From assembly GCA_035642125.1 (NCBI GenBank), contig DASQSZ010000131.1, forward strand, positions 1-5,263: 5,263 nucleotides of DNA, written 5' to 3'. The notes under the pieces were generated by a model, which did not search any database, was not told the DNA's origin, and saw only the letters and a program-made list of their open reading frames with translations. The position numbers and the translations under genes are program-made. Of the stretch, positions 3,808 to 5,263 are shown in pieces. Within the stretch, counting starts at the first letter, position 1, and each line of letters starts with the position of its first letter. Source of the stretch: CALAED01 sp937891035 (GTDB taxonomy: Bacteria > Actinomycetota > Actinomycetes > Streptosporangiales > Streptosporangiaceae).

Positions 3808-5263
3808 ATGTCCAGGCTGTTCTCGCGCACCCTGCGCGAGGATCCGGCGGAAGCCGAGACGCCGGGCCACCGATTGCTGCTGCGCGCCGGCTACGTGCGC
3901 CGGGTGGCCGCGGGGATCTACGCGTGGTTGCCGCTCGGCCGGATGGTGCTGGACAACGCCGCCCGGATCGTACGGGCCGAGATGGACGCGATCGGCGCGC
4001 AAGAGGTGCTGTTGCCCGCGCTGTTGCCGCGTGCGCCCTACGACGCGACCGGGCGTTCGGCGGAGTACGGACCGCTGCTGTTCGGCCTGCGAGACCGGCG
4101 CGGCGGCGACTATCTGCTCGGCCCCGCCCACGAGGAGATCTTCGCGCGACTGGTCAAGCGTGAATGCTCCTCCCACAAGGACCTGCCGCTGATCCTCTAT
4201 CAGATCGGGACGAACTATCGCGACGAGGCGCGGCCCACGTCCGGTCTGCTGCGCGCCCGTGAGTTCCTGACGCTGGAGTCCTGTTCCTTCGACCTCGATG
4301 ACGCCGGTCTGGCCAAGTCGTACGGGCAGCATCGCGAGGCGTACATCAAGATCTTCGATCGCCTCGGCCTCGACTATCGCATCGTGACGGGAGACCGGCC
4401 GGCGTCGGCCGACGCGGCCGGCGCAGCGGGAAGGCCGGGCGGGGACGATCGGGGAGAAACGGCGCTATCGGGCGCCAGGGGCGGATCAGTATACGAGGAG
4501 TTCCTCGCCCCCGCCGAAGCCGGCGAGGATACCTTCGCGGCCTGCACGATGTGCGACTACGCCGCCAACGTCGAAGCGGTGCGGGTCGGCCCGGCCGACG
4601 TCGACGCCACCGTCGAGCACCCGCCCCTCGAGGTCATCGACACCCCGGACACGCCGACGATCGAGACGCTGTGCGCCCGGCTCGGCGTCCCGGCGTCGGC
4701 CACGCTCAAGAACCTGCTGGTGCGCACGGCCGCCGGTGAGGTTGTCGCGGTCGGCGTGCCGGGCGACCGCGACGTCGACCTGGTCCGCCTCGAGGCGGCG
4801 CTCGGCCCGGTCGCGATCTTCGACGATTTCGCCGGCCGCCCGGAAATGGCGAAGGGCTACATCGGTCCGCAGGCGTTGCCCGCGGACGTGCGTTATCTCG
4901 CCGACCCGCGGGTGGCGCCGGGTACGGCCTGGATCACCGGGGCGGGCGAACCCGGCCGGCACGCGGCCAACGTGGTCTGCGGTCGTGACTTCGGCGTTGC
5001 CGACTACGTCGACGTCGCCACGACCCGCACCGGCGACCCGTGCCCCCGGTGCGGTGCCGAGCTGTCGCTGACCAGGGCCATAAAGATCGGTCACATCTTC
5101 CAGCACGGCCGCACCTACTGCGACGCCTTCGAGGTCGAGGTGCTCGGGCCGGACGGCCGGCCGTGCCGGGTGACCATGGGTTCGTACCGCATCGGCCTGT
5201 CCCGAATCGTCGCGACGATCGCCGAACAGCACTACGACGCCCGTGGGCTGCGCTGGCCGCGAG
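3808..5263 (+). CDS. proS: Divergent prolyl-tRNA synthetase-like protein (bacterial type with INS domain), 3' end cut by the window
   Basis: 485 residues are visible of a usual 565-580; most of the C-terminal anticodon-binding domain is missing. ProRS joins proline to tRNA-Pro through prolyl-AMP in the cytoplasm. Visible parts are the class II core with motif 1 (about 36-74), GPAHEE (105-110), motif 2 YRDEARPTSG...REF (137-153), the INS editing domain (about 225-395, with TLKNLLV at 299-305 and KGYIGPQAL at 349-357), Cys pairs at 246/249 and 412/415, and motif 3 MGSYRIGLSR (457-466). Compared with the family consensus as I remember it, many conserved sites differ: Thr107 to Ala, QTK to GTN (134-136), Arg144 to Thr, MKD to TLE (155-157), SASEEF to SVYEEF (227-232), RGIE to RAIK (423-426), L433 to His and motif 3 G461 to Arg. 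Residues 195-218 are an extra Gly/Ala/Asp-rich insert. The ATP-binding arginines (138, 466) remain. A specialised paralogue is likely; a decaying copy is possible. The start could also be GTG 3799. Confidence 0.85.
   Translation, partial: MSRLFSRTLREDPAEAETPGHRLLLRAGYVRRVAAGIYAWLPLGRMVLDNAARIVRAEMDAIGAQEVLLPALLPRAPYDATGRSAEYGPLLFGLRDRRGGDYLLGPAHEEIFARLVKRECSSHKDLPLILYQIGTNYRDEARPTSGLLRAREFLTLESCSFDLDDAGLAKSYGQHREAYIKIFDRLGLDYRIVTGDRPASADAAGAAGRPGGDDRGETALSGARGGSVYEEFLAPAEAGEDTFAACTMCDYAANVEAVRVGPADVDATVEHPPLEVIDTPDTPTIETLCARLGVPASATLKNLLVRTAAGEVVAVGVPGDRDVDLVRLEAALGPVAIFDDFAGRPEMAKGYIGPQALPADVRYLADPRVAPGTAWITGAGEPGRHAANVVCGRDFGVADYVDVATTRTGDPCPRCGAELSLTRAIKIGHIFQHGRTYCDAFEVEVLGPDGRPCRVTMGSYRIGLSRIVATIAEQHYDARGLRWPR

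Noticed and set aside
3696..4163. 155-residue plus-strand frame beginning MCLCSQ / MVGSTC at the 5' end of the ProRS-like gene
   Set aside because: It is the +1 shadow of the ProRS frame, Arg/Ala/Gly-rich and without domain features. Only its ATG with AGGAG is of interest, and that is reported separately.
4486..5232. 248-residue minus-strand frame opposite the ProRS-like gene
   Set aside because: It is an antisense shadow of high-GC coding DNA; the plus-strand frame carries clear ProRS motifs over the same bases.

Overview
The window is very G+C-rich. Its proteins use almost only G- or C-ending codons, and the prolyl-tRNA synthetase at the right end has an actinobacterial-type N-terminus (MSRLF-RTLREDPAEAE). 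The source is therefore most likely an actinomycete of the Streptomyces/Micromonospora/Streptosporangium kind. The organism is inferred from composition and protein style only.

Layout. Minus strand, reading leftward: a flavin reductase-domain protein (start about 1430, stop 786), a doubtful short reading frame (624-761), then the N-terminal third of a secreted M14-type zinc carboxypeptidase (start 524, or possibly 542, running off the left edge). Plus strand, reading rightward: a class I SAM-dependent methyltransferase (1997-2749), a nine-helix DMT/EamA/NIPA-like membrane transporter one base later (2751-3668), and a prolyl-tRNA synthetase-like gene (3808 to the right edge, 485 residues visible) behind its own probable promoter (3665-3693).

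Control region. The two arms are separated by 1431-1996. This stretch holds two divergent promoters built to the same plan: TTGACA, 17 bases, a -10 hexamer, 5 bases, then the perfect palindrome CAAGCGCTTG. One reads left toward the flavin reductase (1495 to 1452) and the other right toward the methyltransferase (1643 to 1686). Identical operators at identical positions over the start sites suggest that one repressor controls both arms. The rightward transcript would carry a leader of about 315 bases with a strong GC hairpin and a possible 14-codon peptide.

Interpretation. The ProRS-like protein keeps the overall fold, the motif 2 and motif 3 arginines, the INS editing domain and four cysteines, but it departs from the family at about ten positions that I remember as nearly invariant around the active site. 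It also carries a 24-residue Gly/Ala/Asp-rich insertion. A dedicated paralogue, rather than the housekeeping enzyme, is the simplest reading. Next to a flavin reductase, a methyltransferase and an exporter-like protein under shared repression, it could be the self-resistance copy, or the aminoacyl-tRNA supplier, of a small biosynthetic gene cluster. That functional link is a hypothesis; the window contains no core biosynthetic enzyme.
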